A DNA stretch of 40,547 nt, taken from contig CALRDL010000006.1 in the NCBI GenBank assembly GCA_943354905.1, positions 1 to 40,547 of the forward strand, written 5' to 3'. This document shows, in pieces, positions 17,589 to 26,639 of this stretch. Source of the stretch: Candidatus Nomurabacteria bacterium (GTDB taxonomy: Bacteria > Patescibacteriota > Minisyncoccia > Phycocordibacterales > UBA9973). The translations under genes and the position numbers were made by a program. Position 1 is the stretch's first letter. Each line of letters opens with the position of its first letter. Below the pieces are notes generated by a model. It ran no database searches. It saw only the letters and a list, made by a program, of their open reading frames with translations, and was not told the DNA's origin.

Positions 17589-18038
17589 ATGTTGATCGGC
17601 GAATACATACATACCATAGATGAGAAAAACAGAGTTTCTTTGCCCGCAAAATTTCGAAAAGAAATGGGCAAAAAAATTATTATCACTCCAGGGCTTGGGC
17701 AATGCCTTTTCATTTTTACCCTGAAAGAATGGGAAAAAGTGAGTCATAAACTTTCTGACAGTAACGCAGACCTTTCTTTTTTAAAAGCAGATCAGAGAAG
17801 TTTTAATAGATACATGTTCGGACGAGCAGCGGAAGTAGAAGTGGACTCTATCGGACGAATATTGATACCAGAATTTTTACAGGAAGGAATAAAGTTGCGA
17901 GGACTGGCGGTGATCATCGGAGTTCAAGATCGTATTGAAGTTTGGAATGAGAAAGCCTGGGGTGAGCAAAAGGAAAAGATAGGGAAGGAAGCGGATCAAT
18001 TAGCAGAAAAGTTGGGCAATATAAATCAGAGGAATTAG
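17589..18038 (+). CDS. mraZ: Transcriptional regulator MraZ
   Basis: GEYIHTIDEKNRVSLPAKFRKEM; FGRAAEVEVDSIGRILIPEFLQE. Confidence 0.96.
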   Translation: MLIGEYIHTIDEKNRVSLPAKFRKEMGKKIIITPGLGQCLFIFTLKEWEKVSHKLSDSNADLSFLKADQRSFNRYMFGRAAEVEVDSIGRILIPEFLQEGIKLRGLAVIIGVQDRIEVWNEKAWGEQKEKIGKEADQLAEKLGNINQRN

Positions 18039-18989
18039 ATGCACGAGAAAATTTTTTCAGTACATAAGACAGTTCTTTTACAAGAAACAATAGATGGTCT
18101 AAATTTACCTGTCCGCGTAGGCGGGAGTGAGTCTATAGTCGTAGTAGACGGCACATTTGGTGGCGGAGGACATAGTGCCGAGATTTGCAAAAGGTATCCA
18201 CAAACAAAGATCATAGCCATAGATCAAGACAAGAGAGCTTGGAAATTAGCAGAACATAAATTTATAGATTCAAAGTGTGACATTGTTTTTATTAATGAGA
18301 ACTTTCGAAACATAGATAAAGTTTTGAAAGAAAAAAAGATTAGGCAAGTGGATGGAATTATTTTAGACCTAGGTTTGAGTTCAGATCAGTTGAGTTCGCC
18401 AGCTGACGGATCTGGAAGAGGATTTTCTTTTATGAAAGATGAGCCTTTATTTATGCAAATGAAATTTTCAGATAAAGAAAGTCATTCAGAGGAGGATATA
18501 ACGGCAGAAGAGATAGTGAATGATTGGAGTGAAGAGACTTTAGCCGACATTATCTATGGTTATGGTGAAGAGAGATATAGTCGCAGAATTGCCAAAAGGA
18601 TAGTAGAAGTTAGAGGTAAAATCAGAATCAAAACTACATTTGATCTGGTTGGGATCATAGAAAGTGTAGTGCCGAATGTTTACAAAAGAGGGAAGATACA
18701 TTTTGCGACCAGAACTTTCCAAGCATTACGGATAGCAGTCAATGATGAATTGGGAGCATTGAAAGAAGGTTTGGATAAAAGTTTTAAGTTTTTAAAAGAG
18801 GGAGGACGGATTTCAGTAATTACTTTTCATAGTTTAGAAGACAGGATAGTCAAAAGATTTTATAAAGAGAAAGAAAAAAATGGTGAGGCGAGATTGATAA
18901 ATAAAAAGGTAATAACAGCAAGTGAAGCAGAGCTAAAAAATAATCCACGTTCGCGAAGTGCAAAGTTGAGGATTTTATCCCGCTTATAA
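18039..18989 (+). CDS. rsmH: 16S rRNA (cytosine(1402)-N(4))-methyltransferase RsmH
   Basis: HKTVLLQETIDGLN, VDGTFGGGGHSAEI, GIILDLGLSSDQL, TFHSLEDRIVKRFY. Confidence 0.97.
   Translation: MHEKIFSVHKTVLLQETIDGLNLPVRVGGSESIVVVDGTFGGGGHSAEICKRYPQTKIIAIDQDKRAWKLAEHKFIDSKCDIVFINENFRNIDKVLKEKKIRQVDGIILDLGLSSDQLSSPADGSGRGFSFMKDEPLFMQMKFSDKESHSEEDITAEEIVNDWSEETLADIIYGYGEERYSRRIAKRIVEVRGKIRIKTTFDLVGIIESVVPNVYKRGKIHFATRTFQALRIAVNDELGALKEGLDKSFKFLKEGGRISVITFHSLEDRIVKRFYKEKEKNGEARLINKKVITASEAELKNNPRSRSAKLRILSRL
18108..18125. repeat. Degenerate palindrome CCTGTCCGCGTAGGCGGG in rsmH (encodes LPVRVGG)
   Basis: Same layout as the ftsA/murF palindromes with substitutions. Confidence 0.55.
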
Positions 18990-19037
18990 CGGGACCCAGC
19001 CAAGGCGGTGGGAAAAAGTTGTATATTTTAAAATAAA

Positions 19038-19412
19038 ATGCAAATAATTAGTGAAAAATTTAATATATATACGAGCAATATCAAAAATACTACAGTGATG
19101 AGTAATAATTTTTCTAGTATTGCTCTCAAATCCATCTTGGGATTTTTCGGCCTATTCGCTGTCTGTTATATTTTTATTTTAGGCAATATGGTCGTGAATA
19201 TCATAGCTCGGAAGGGTTTTGATATTAATTCTAGGTCTTTGTCCAGCGAAGTTAATGATCTAGAATTGAAATATCTAGCTCTCTCTAATAGTTTGGATAT
19301 CCCTTTTTCTTATTCTCTCGGCTTCAAAGAAGTAAAAACGACTTTTGCCGTTCGTAAAACTTTTGGATTTAGAACTTCTAGTGATATTCAAGTAGTTCAA
19401 AATGATCTATAG
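19038..19412 (+). CDS. Small membrane protein, FtsL-like by position
   Basis: One TM segment followed by a short coiled coil, between rsmH and ftsI. Confidence 0.6.
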   Translation: MQIISEKFNIYTSNIKNTTVMSNNFSSIALKSILGFFGLFAVCYIFILGNMVVNIIARKGFDINSRSLSSEVNDLELKYLALSNSLDIPFSYSLGFKEVKTTFAVRKTFGFRTSSDIQVVQNDL

Positions 19413-19415
19413 TTT

Positions 19416-21143
19416 ATGAAGAACAATTTTACATTGAGGTCAAAGATTATTATTTTATGTATTTTTGTTTTCTCTTTGATATTACTTGCAAAACTTTTTT
19501 TGGTTCAAGTTATCAATAAAAATGTCTATAAAGAATCTGCTGACAGGCAGTATGCTACCAATTCCAGTAATATTTTCGAACGTGGGACCATTTTTTTTCA
19601 AAATAGAGACAAAGATGGTGATGGTGGACAACTGATATCGGGAGCGACTCAAACTTCCGGATTTAAAATAGCTATAAACCCTAGCAAGATTATCGACAAA
19701 GAAGAAGTCTATAAAAAGTTAGTAAAAATAATCCCTCTCGATTACACTGATTTCATAACTCGGGCGAATAAAAAATCTGATCCATATGAAGAAGTCGCAA
19801 ATCATATTGGGAAAGATTCTGCCGATGCTATCTCGGCTATAAAGATTCCAGGTGTTAGTATTTTTAAAGAAAAATGGCGTTTTTATCCTGGAGAATCTCT
19901 TGCGTCTCATACTCTCGGATTGGTTGCTTATAAGGATTCGGAACTTGGTGGGCGTTATGGTTTAGAGCGACAGTATAATACCGAATTAGCCCGAAACAAC
20001 AACGAACCCTATGTAAATTTCTTTGCTGAAGTTTTTTCAAATATCAATAAAACTTTTTTTGAAAAAGAAAAAAGAGAGGGAGATGTCGTGACGACTATCG
20101 AACCGCAAGTGGCGAATTTCTTGGAGAAAAAATTAGAAGAAGTGAAAAAAAAGTATCAAGCGGACTCCATCGGAGGGATCATCATGAATCCGATTGATGG
20201 AGCTATCTATGCTATGGCGGTCAAGCCAGATTTTAATCCAAATGATTTTTCTCAAATTAAAAATAGTATGACTTTCTCCAATCCTTTGGTAGAAAATGTT
20301 CTTGAATTCGGCTCGGTGGTCAAACCACTCGTCATGGCGAGCGCCCTTGATTTTGGAGTAGTTAGAGCTGATACCACATACAATGACAAGGGTTCGGTGA
20401 TTATTGAAAAAAAAGAAATATTTAATTTCGATAAAAAAGCAAGAGGTTCGAATATTAGTATGCAAGAAGTCTTAAATCAATCTCTAAACACAGGGATGGT
20501 CTATGTGATGCAAAAACTCGGTCGAGAAAATATGCGGGATTATTTATTATCTTTTGGGATTAAAGACAAGACTGGTATTGATCTACCAAATGAGACCAGT
20601 GGTCTGATATCAAATTTAAATAGTCCGCGAGAAATAGAATATGCCAACGCAGCTTTCGGTCAGGGGATAGCATTGACGCCGATCCAGATGATTCGGGCAC
20701 TTGCCTCACTCGCAAATGGAGGAAATCTGGTCGTTCCACATCTGGTAGAGAAAATAAAATACAGTGATGGAACTTCCACTACAAAAGAATATCCAACTAT
20801 TCCAACTAAAATCAAAAAAGAAACTGGCGAAGAGATAACCCGGATGTTAGTGGAAGTTATGGATAAATCTATCAAAGGAGGTTTAGGGAAATTTGAAAAT
20901 TTTAGTGTAGCAGTGAAGACTGGTACGGCTCAAGTTGCAAATAACACAAATGGCGGGTACTATGAAGATCGACACACCCATTCATTTTTTGGTTATTTTC
21001 CAGCCTATGATCCAAAATTTATTATTTTATTGTATGCTGTAAATCCAAAAGGTAGTCCATATGCTGCGACGACTTGGTCCGATCCATTTTTAGAAATTAC
21101 AAAATTTTTATTAAGTTATTATGAACTACCACCAGACCGATGA
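19416..21143 (+). CDS. ftsI: Peptidoglycan D,D-transpeptidase FtsI / PBP2-like
   Basis: SxxK in EFGSVVKPLVMA, SxN in QSLNTGMV, KTG in VKTGTAQV. Confidence 0.93.
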   Translation: MKNNFTLRSKIIILCIFVFSLILLAKLFLVQVINKNVYKESADRQYATNSSNIFERGTIFFQNRDKDGDGGQLISGATQTSGFKIAINPSKIIDKEEVYKKLVKIIPLDYTDFITRANKKSDPYEEVANHIGKDSADAISAIKIPGVSIFKEKWRFYPGESLASHTLGLVAYKDSELGGRYGLERQYNTELARNNNEPYVNFFAEVFSNINKTFFEKEKREGDVVTTIEPQVANFLEKKLEEVKKKYQADSIGGIIMNPIDGAIYAMAVKPDFNPNDFSQIKNSMTFSNPLVENVLEFGSVVKPLVMASALDFGVVRADTTYNDKGSVIIEKKEIFNFDKKARGSNISMQEVLNQSLNTGMVYVMQKLGRENMRDYLLSFGIKDKTGIDLPNETSGLISNLNSPREIEYANAAFGQGIALTPIQMIRALASLANGGNLVVPHLVEKIKYSDGTSTTKEYPTIPTKIKKETGEEITRMLVEVMDKSIKGGLGKFENFSVAVKTGTAQVANNTNGGYYEDRHTHSFFGYFPAYDPKFIILLYAVNPKGSPYAATTWSDPFLEITKFLLSYYELPPDR

Positions 21144-22465
21144 TCAAAAATATTTTTAAAATAATTATAATTTTTATATTACAAATTGAAGCCAAACTTG
21201 TGATTTTGAAATATAAACCCAAGATAGTGGCTATCACTGGATCGGTGGGTAAGACTTCGACCAAGGATGCTGTATATGCGGCCATCTCCCAATTTTCTTA
21301 TGTTCGCAAAAGCGATAAGAGCTACAATAGCGAGATCGGACTTCCACTCACTATTCTCGGTATTCCAAATGGATGGAACAATCCAATTGTATGGTTGAAA
21401 AATATTTTAAAAGGTCTATGGCTCATACTCATGCCCCAGAAATATCCCAAATGGCTCGTGCTCGAAGTCGGAGTGGGTAAACCAGGCGATATGCGGAAGA
21501 CTGCTTCTTGGTTGACTACTGATGTGGTCATTATCACAGCTATAGGAGAGACTCCGGCTCACATAGAATTCTTTAATTCACGCAAACACCTAATCGAAGA
21601 AAAAAGTCAGTTGATAAATACTTTGAAAAAGGACGGACTTCTTATTTTGAATGCAGACGACGAGGATGTGTTAGCAATGAAAAATAATAATAAACATCGA
21701 ACTATCACTTATGGGTTTACAGACGGTAGCGATGTACATTGTTTTGGAGATAGTATTTCCTATGATGACAATGGCCTGCCTACGCAGGCAGGTATTCCAA
21801 AAGGAATAGTTTTTCGAGTCGATGAGGGTGGAAATAGTTTTCCGGTAGTTATCCAAGGTGTTTTTGGCAGGAATCATGTTTATGCATCGCTCGGGGCGCT
21901 CGCCCTCATTTCTGGTTTGAAATTAAATATTTTAAATGCGATAGATAGTCTGGTGGATTATAATGTCTCTCCAGGTAGGATGAAATTATTTCGAGGGATA
22001 AATGAAACTCTCATCATTGACGATACTTACAATTCTTCTCCTTTTGCTTGCATCGCTTCACTTAGAACTTTACAAGAAGTGAAAGGAAATGGTAGAAAAA
22101 TAGTTGTGTTAGGAGACATGCTCGAACTCGGTCACCACACACAAGAAGCTCATAGAAAGATCGGCAAAATTGTCAAAGAAATATTGCAAGAAAAAGATAT
22201 TCTCGTCGTTGTCGGTATGAGAGCCAAGGATATAAAGGAAGGAGCTCTGGAAGAAGGATTCAAAGAAGAAAACATTTTTGAATTTTTAGATTCATACCAA
22301 GCTGGAAGTTTTATAAAAAACTTTTTAGAGGTGGGGGATATAGTGTTAGTCAAAGGCTCGCAAGGTATCCGTATGGAGAGAATAGTAGAAGAAATAATGC
22401 TTGAAAAAGAAAATAAAGAGAGTCTTCTGGTTCGTCAAGAACCAGAATGGCTGGAAAAAAAGTAA
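21140..22465 (+). CDS. murF: UDP-N-acetylmuramoyl-tripeptide--D-alanyl-D-alanine ligase MurF
   Basis: AITGSVGKTSTKDAV, IDDTYNSSPFACIASL, VVLGDMLELGHHTQEAHR. Confidence 0.94.
   Translation: MIKNIFKIIIIFILQIEAKLVILKYKPKIVAITGSVGKTSTKDAVYAAISQFSYVRKSDKSYNSEIGLPLTILGIPNGWNNPIVWLKNILKGLWLILMPQKYPKWLVLEVGVGKPGDMRKTASWLTTDVVIITAIGETPAHIEFFNSRKHLIEEKSQLINTLKKDGLLILNADDEDVLAMKNNNKHRTITYGFTDGSDVHCFGDSISYDDNGLPTQAGIPKGIVFRVDEGGNSFPVVIQGVFGRNHVYASLGALALISGLKLNILNAIDSLVDYNVSPGRMKLFRGINETLIIDDTYNSSPFACIASLRTLQEVKGNGRKIVVLGDMLELGHHTQEAHRKIGKIVKEILQEKDILVVVGMRAKDIKEGALEEGFKEENIFEFLDSYQAGSFIKNFLEVGDIVLVKGSQGIRMERIVEEIMLEKENKESLLVRQEPEWLEKK
21775..21792. repeat. 18-bp palindrome CCTGCCTACGCAGGCAGG inside murF (encodes LPTQAG)
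   Basis: One base from the ftsA copy. Confidence 0.85.
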
Positions 22466-22517
22466 TAAGAAAAGAGGAGAACTTCTTTTTTATGCAGAAA
22501 AATGTTATATATGTTAT

Positions 22518-23129
22518 ATGAAGTTTTATAAACTGATAAACGGATTTCTATACGATAAGCTCTTTGGACCTTTTTGGTTCCGTCCATTTTATTCTGCCTT
22601 AATGAAAGAGGTAAAAAAATATTTTATTGAAAAACAAATCCAGAATCCAATTATTCTTGATGTTGCGTGTGGTACTGGGAATGTGCTTTTTTTACTAAAA
22701 AACATTACTATTGAAAATAATTTATATGGTACGGATTATTCTAAAAATATGACTAAGGCTACAATTCAAAAACTTCCTAATGCACATATTGAAACTGTAT
22801 CATCTGAAATAATGCCATTTCAAAATATATCTTTTGACTGTGTGGTCAATACTATATCATTTCATCATTTCCCTCACCAATTAGAAACGATAAAACAAAT
22901 GAAATCTGTTTTAAAAAATAATGGGTTATTGGTGATAATTGATGTTGTTCCATTTTCTTATTTACCATATTTTTTTACTAAACTTTTTCACTCGTTTGAT
23001 GGAGCTTTTCATGTTTGTTCTAAAAAAGAAATGACTGATATGATTGAAAATGTCTTTCATAAAAAGCCGACAGTCGTACAGCTTTCTCATTTTCCATTAC
23101 CTGTTTTTATGTATTCTGTTCACTCTTAA
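22518..23129 (+). CDS. Class I SAM-dependent methyltransferase
   Basis: ILDVACGTGNVLFLLKN motif I; FDCVVNTISFHHFPHQLETIKQMKSVLKNNGLLVIID. Confidence 0.88.
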   Translation: MKFYKLINGFLYDKLFGPFWFRPFYSALMKEVKKYFIEKQIQNPIILDVACGTGNVLFLLKNITIENNLYGTDYSKNMTKATIQKLPNAHIETVSSEIMPFQNISFDCVVNTISFHHFPHQLETIKQMKSVLKNNGLLVIIDVVPFSYLPYFFTKLFHSFDGAFHVCSKKEMTDMIENVFHKKPTVVQLSHFPLPVFMYSVHS

Positions 23130-23252
23130 TATCATGAATGAATTCATTAGAAACAAAACGATAGTCAGCATTTTCTTCAATGTTAAATTCGACATCTTCC
23201 AGCCTTGTCGAAGCAAAAGGTGGACGAAATTCATCAAAGGTCATTCCAAAAA

Positions 23253-24059
23253 TTATTTATCTTCTTTTACCTCAAAATGGTTTGGTATTTCAGCGAGCAA
23301 CCACGCACCCAGATTATCTTGGATTTCTTTTATTTTCTTTTTATCTGCTGTTGGGTTAAGAGCTAAGTCTAGCACTTCTCTCATTTCAGATTCTTTTTCA
23401 GGATAGTATTCTGAAAAGGTTTCGTAACAACTATATAAATCGCGAGTATATTTTTGTGACCGTTCCATTGTAATCTCAAACCCTGTTCTAAGCATATCCT
23501 TTGCAAACCATACACAGGCAGACTTTATTGATTTTTCAGATTCAGCGTTCTGAAGTTTCTCCTTAAGCAATACTGCTCTACTTTTAAGGTTTGGAATATG
23601 AAACATCATATCTTTACCAGGTTTCACTTTTTGCACATCAATAGGCTTCCCATAGATACATACTGATTGATTTAGAAAAATTATATTCATGGAACTAATA
23701 GCAAAAGGGCGACATATTAATTCAACACCTTCAATAAAAGGATACTTCTTTTCTATCTTATTTCTTGCTTCTTCTTTCCATTCTGTATCAATGGAATCTC
23801 TTGGTAAATCGATATAAGAAACTGAATCAACATCTGAAATGTTTTTGATCGCTTCTCCTTTTGCGACGGAACCTCGGATATAAACATTTTTCAATTTCTG
23901 ACCAAAATGATTTTTGTATGCTTCAACAATATCATCCACCACAGGCTTCCATTCTTCCTGAATCTTTTGGAGAGAGGCAGGATTTATCAAAAAACCATTC
24001 TCATCGATTTGAAAATATGATTCTTTTGGTTGTATTTCAATTTTATTTTTCATAGGCAA
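23253..24059 (-). CDS. Nucleotidyltransferase-domain protein
   Basis: NVYIRGSVAKGEAIKNISDVDSVSYI: GSxxxG...SDxD motif. Confidence 0.8.
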   Translation of the reverse strand: MPMKNKIEIQPKESYFQIDENGFLINPASLQKIQEEWKPVVDDIVEAYKNHFGQKLKNVYIRGSVAKGEAIKNISDVDSVSYIDLPRDSIDTEWKEEARNKIEKKYPFIEGVELICRPFAISSMNIIFLNQSVCIYGKPIDVQKVKPGKDMMFHIPNLKSRAVLLKEKLQNAESEKSIKSACVWFAKDMLRTGFEITMERSQKYTRDLYSCYETFSEYYPEKESEMREVLDLALNPTADKKKIKEIQDNLGAWLLAEIPNHFEVKEDK

Positions 24060-24076
24060 GCAAGTTACTGATTATT

Positions 24077-24316
24077 TTATATTAATCTTTTATTTCTAAA
24101 GGCAAACCCAGAACTTGATTTTAAATATTTTTCAAAACTGTAAGCTTTTTCTTTATTATTAAAAACACTATACCAAACTAATTTATAAGGACCAGACCAA
24201 GAAGTGAAATTAGAATTACCTGAATTATGTTCTTTTAGTCTTCGTTTTAGATTATCCGTAACTCCAGAATAATATTTTTTGATCTTTTCACTTTTTAAAA
24301 TATAAACATAATACAT
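24077..24316 (-). CDS. GIY-YIG nuclease family protein
   Basis: MYYVYILKSEKIKKYYSGVTDNLKRRLKEHNSG; start chosen at MYYVY. Confidence 0.9.
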   Translation of the reverse strand: MYYVYILKSEKIKKYYSGVTDNLKRRLKEHNSGNSNFTSWSGPYKLVWYSVFNNKEKAYSFEKYLKSSSGFAFRNKRLI

Positions 24317-24430
24317 ATTCCACTTCACTTCGTTTCGCGGAATCACCACTTCGCAAAGTAAAAAAAATTAATATTATTATAATAACATGTTTGTGCGTGC
24401 ACCGCGTAGCTCTTATGCTTAAGAGCGAAG

Positions 24431-24505
24431 TGGTGACTCTACAGAGAATCGAACTCTGATTTGATCCTTGAGAAGGATCCGTCCTGACCGTTAGACGATA
24501 GAGCC
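24431..24505 (-). tRNA. tRNA-Glu (anticodon CTC), CCA encoded
   Basis: Reverse complement GGCTCTATCGTCTAACGGTCAGGACGGATCCTTCTCAAGGATCAAATCAGAGTTCGATTCTCTGTAGAGTCACCA; loop TTCTCAA. Confidence 0.93.
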
Positions 24506-24567
24506 ATGTATATTATTTCTAACATATTTTAGACTAATCTTCCATCTTCGCCTGCCTGACTGAACGA

Positions 24568-25620
24568 TCAGTCGTTTGAGTGGGGTCTATCCACTTCGAG
24601 TAATGAAAGTTCTGGAGAAGAGCCAGAAATGCGCAGGACGTCTTTGTCTATCTTTTTTAATTCTTTATTTGAAGCGTTGTAGTGGTTTACTACTGTGCCC
24701 AAAGCATTTCCGAGTTTGTTGTGATACTCGTCATAAGATTTTAAATGCTTGCCAAGGTCTTCGACTTTTTTTATTATTTCTTTGGCGGATTCTTCTATTT
24801 GAAGCGCTTTGAGTCCTTGCAACACAGTTTGTAAATATGCCAAGAATGAAGTGGGTGAAGTAATTATCACTTTGTATTTCCCAGCCGCTCTTTGAATTAA
24901 ATTTTCATTTTCATCGTCTTTGAGCGAACCGATTTTGTTTGTGATTAAGTCATAATAGATGGCTTCGTGAGGGATGAACATAAATGCAAAGTCTGTAGTG
25001 CCTTTGGTCGGCTGGATGTATTTAGAAGTTTCAGTGATTCTATTTTTTAAATCATTTACAAAAACAGTCTCGAGTCTTTTCTTTTCTGTTGAGTCTTTTT
25101 CTTCTACCATTTTATTGTAATTTTCTAGCGAGAACTTCGAATCTATCGGAATGATTTTTTCTTTGACGAAGACGACTGCGTCGACTATGCTCCCATCAGG
25201 AAAAGGGTATTGCATTTGGTAGCTTCCAGGAGGCAGAACATTTTTTAAAACTGTTTCCAAATAATATTCACCCAAGATTCCACGCTGTTTTGGATTTTTT
25301 AAAATATTTTCGAGGCTTTGGAGCTGGTCGGCGAAAGATATGACTTGTTTGTTTGTCTCGTCGAGGCGAGTCAGGCGTTCGGTAACGTCGCGAATTATTT
25401 TGTTGGATTCACTAGAATGAAATTTTAAACTTTCATTGACTTGTCTATGACTCTCGCCGATCTTATTGTCGACTGTGCGAGAGAGTTCATTGATCTGAGT
25501 TAAAATTAAATTCAACCCCACATCCTCATTTTTCTTCTCTTCTTTTTTATTTAAAATAAGATACACAAAAACCCCACCACCCACCACCCCCAAGATGATC
25601 CAAATAATTTGCATATTCAT
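24568..25620 (-). CDS. rmuC: DNA recombination protein RmuC
   Basis: KQRGILGEYYLETVLKNVLPPGSYQMQYPFPDGSIVDAVVFVKEKIIPIDSKFSLENY. Likely start at M3 (25614). Confidence 0.95.
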   Translation of the reverse strand: MNMQIIWIILGVVGGGVFVYLILNKKEEKKNEDVGLNLILTQINELSRTVDNKIGESHRQVNESLKFHSSESNKIIRDVTERLTRLDETNKQVISFADQLQSLENILKNPKQRGILGEYYLETVLKNVLPPGSYQMQYPFPDGSIVDAVVFVKEKIIPIDSKFSLENYNKMVEEKDSTEKKRLETVFVNDLKNRITETSKYIQPTKGTTDFAFMFIPHEAIYYDLITNKIGSLKDDENENLIQRAAGKYKVIITSPTSFLAYLQTVLQGLKALQIEESAKEIIKKVEDLGKHLKSYDEYHNKLGNALGTVVNHYNASNKELKKIDKDVLRISGSSPELSLLEVDRPHSND

Positions 25621-25773
25621 ATTTTAGCATTTTAAATTTAGAAAAAGAAATCACCCACAAGTCCGACTTGTGGCTGGGGAAAAAATTCCTGCATAACGAA
25701 AGAGTCACCTTGTCCAGTCTTTTAATTTTTCAATTTCTACTATCTCGAACAGCTGTCGATTATCGTAGAAAAG

Positions 25774-26490
25774 TTAGATCTTTAAATAATGCTTTAATGT
25801 ATAAATCCAATCTTCGTCTATTTGATCACTCTCGAGTTTTTGTTTTAGGAGCCACTCTAGATAACCACGGTCGAGGTTGCAAACATCTTCTATTTTCTTG
25901 CCGATATGTTTACCAAAGTTAAAGGTGTGTAGAAGAGATGGATGAGAAGATATTTCAATCATTTTGTTTAACGCCTCATCATCGCCCATATGTTCGGTCT
26001 CTTTCAATTTCTTTTTTAATCTTTCAAAAAGTTGCTCGAGGACCAAGACGTCGCCGAGAGCGTCGTGGGCAGTGGCTTCGATTTCTATTTCGAGTAAGTA
26101 TCGCAAGTATTGCAGATTATATTTTTCTATTTTTCCTTCGGGGTCGAGGTAGCGAGCCACACGCAGAGTGCAGATGAATTTTTTTGGCTCTATGTTTTCC
26201 TTTTTTATAATCATCAAATCAAAGGGTGCATTGTGGGCAACGACTATGCTATTTTCATCTTCAAAAAGTTTTTTGATTTTCATCTGATCGCCACTATCGA
26301 AGAAAGATGGCTTGTCGGCGATCATTTTATTTGTGATGTGGTGGATGGCGGAGGCTTCGGGCGGGATTTTGAGTTCTGGTTTATACAAACCAGTGAAAGA
26401 TTCTTCACCATTTTTGTATGCAATCTGGACTAAAAAGTCTTTTTGCTCGTTACCAGTAGTTTCGGTATCAAAAAATATTATTTTATTCAT
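25774..26490 (-). CDS. DnaQ-like 3'-5' exonuclease with ExoX-like C-terminal domain
   Basis: FFDTETTG, VAHNAPFDLMII, TAHDALGDVLVLEQL; C-terminal FNFGKHIGKKIEDVCNLDRGYLEWLL. Confidence 0.88.
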   Translation of the reverse strand: MNKIIFFDTETTGNEQKDFLVQIAYKNGEESFTGLYKPELKIPPEASAIHHITNKMIADKPSFFDSGDQMKIKKLFEDENSIVVAHNAPFDLMIIKKENIEPKKFICTLRVARYLDPEGKIEKYNLQYLRYLLEIEIEATAHDALGDVLVLEQLFERLKKKLKETEHMGDDEALNKMIEISSHPSLLHTFNFGKHIGKKIEDVCNLDRGYLEWLLKQKLESDQIDEDWIYTLKHYLKI

Positions 26491-26516
26491 TTGGATATTT
26501 TAGCATATTTTGGTAT

Positions 26517-26632
26517 AATATAAAAAGTAAATTGTTGTTTTTGGGGTCGCATAATTTTTTGCTAAAAATTTGCTCATTCTCAGCTCGTCAGTCTGCGAAA
26601 GTCCCCAAAAACAACAATTTACTTTTTATATT
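26517..26632. repeat. Perfect 30-bp inverted repeat with a 56-nt loop, immediately upstream of the yqeY-like gene
   Basis: AATATAAAAAGTAAATTGTTGTTTTTGGGG (26517-26546) and CCCCAAAAACAACAATTTACTTTTTATATT (26603-26632). Confidence 0.9.
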
Positions 26633-26639
26633 TATATTT

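Noticed and set aside
18960-19012. Partial SRP-like string AGCCAAGGC between rsmH and ftsL-like
   Set aside because: Too short and lacks the SRP RNA tetraloop/helix 8 context; small GC hairpins only.
24558-24573. GACTGA-ACGA-TCAGTC hairpin at the rmuC 3' end, near CCTGCC, as another member of the CCTGCC palindrome family
   Set aside because: Stem sequence differs and only a short CCTGCC is shared; more likely an ordinary gene-end hairpin.
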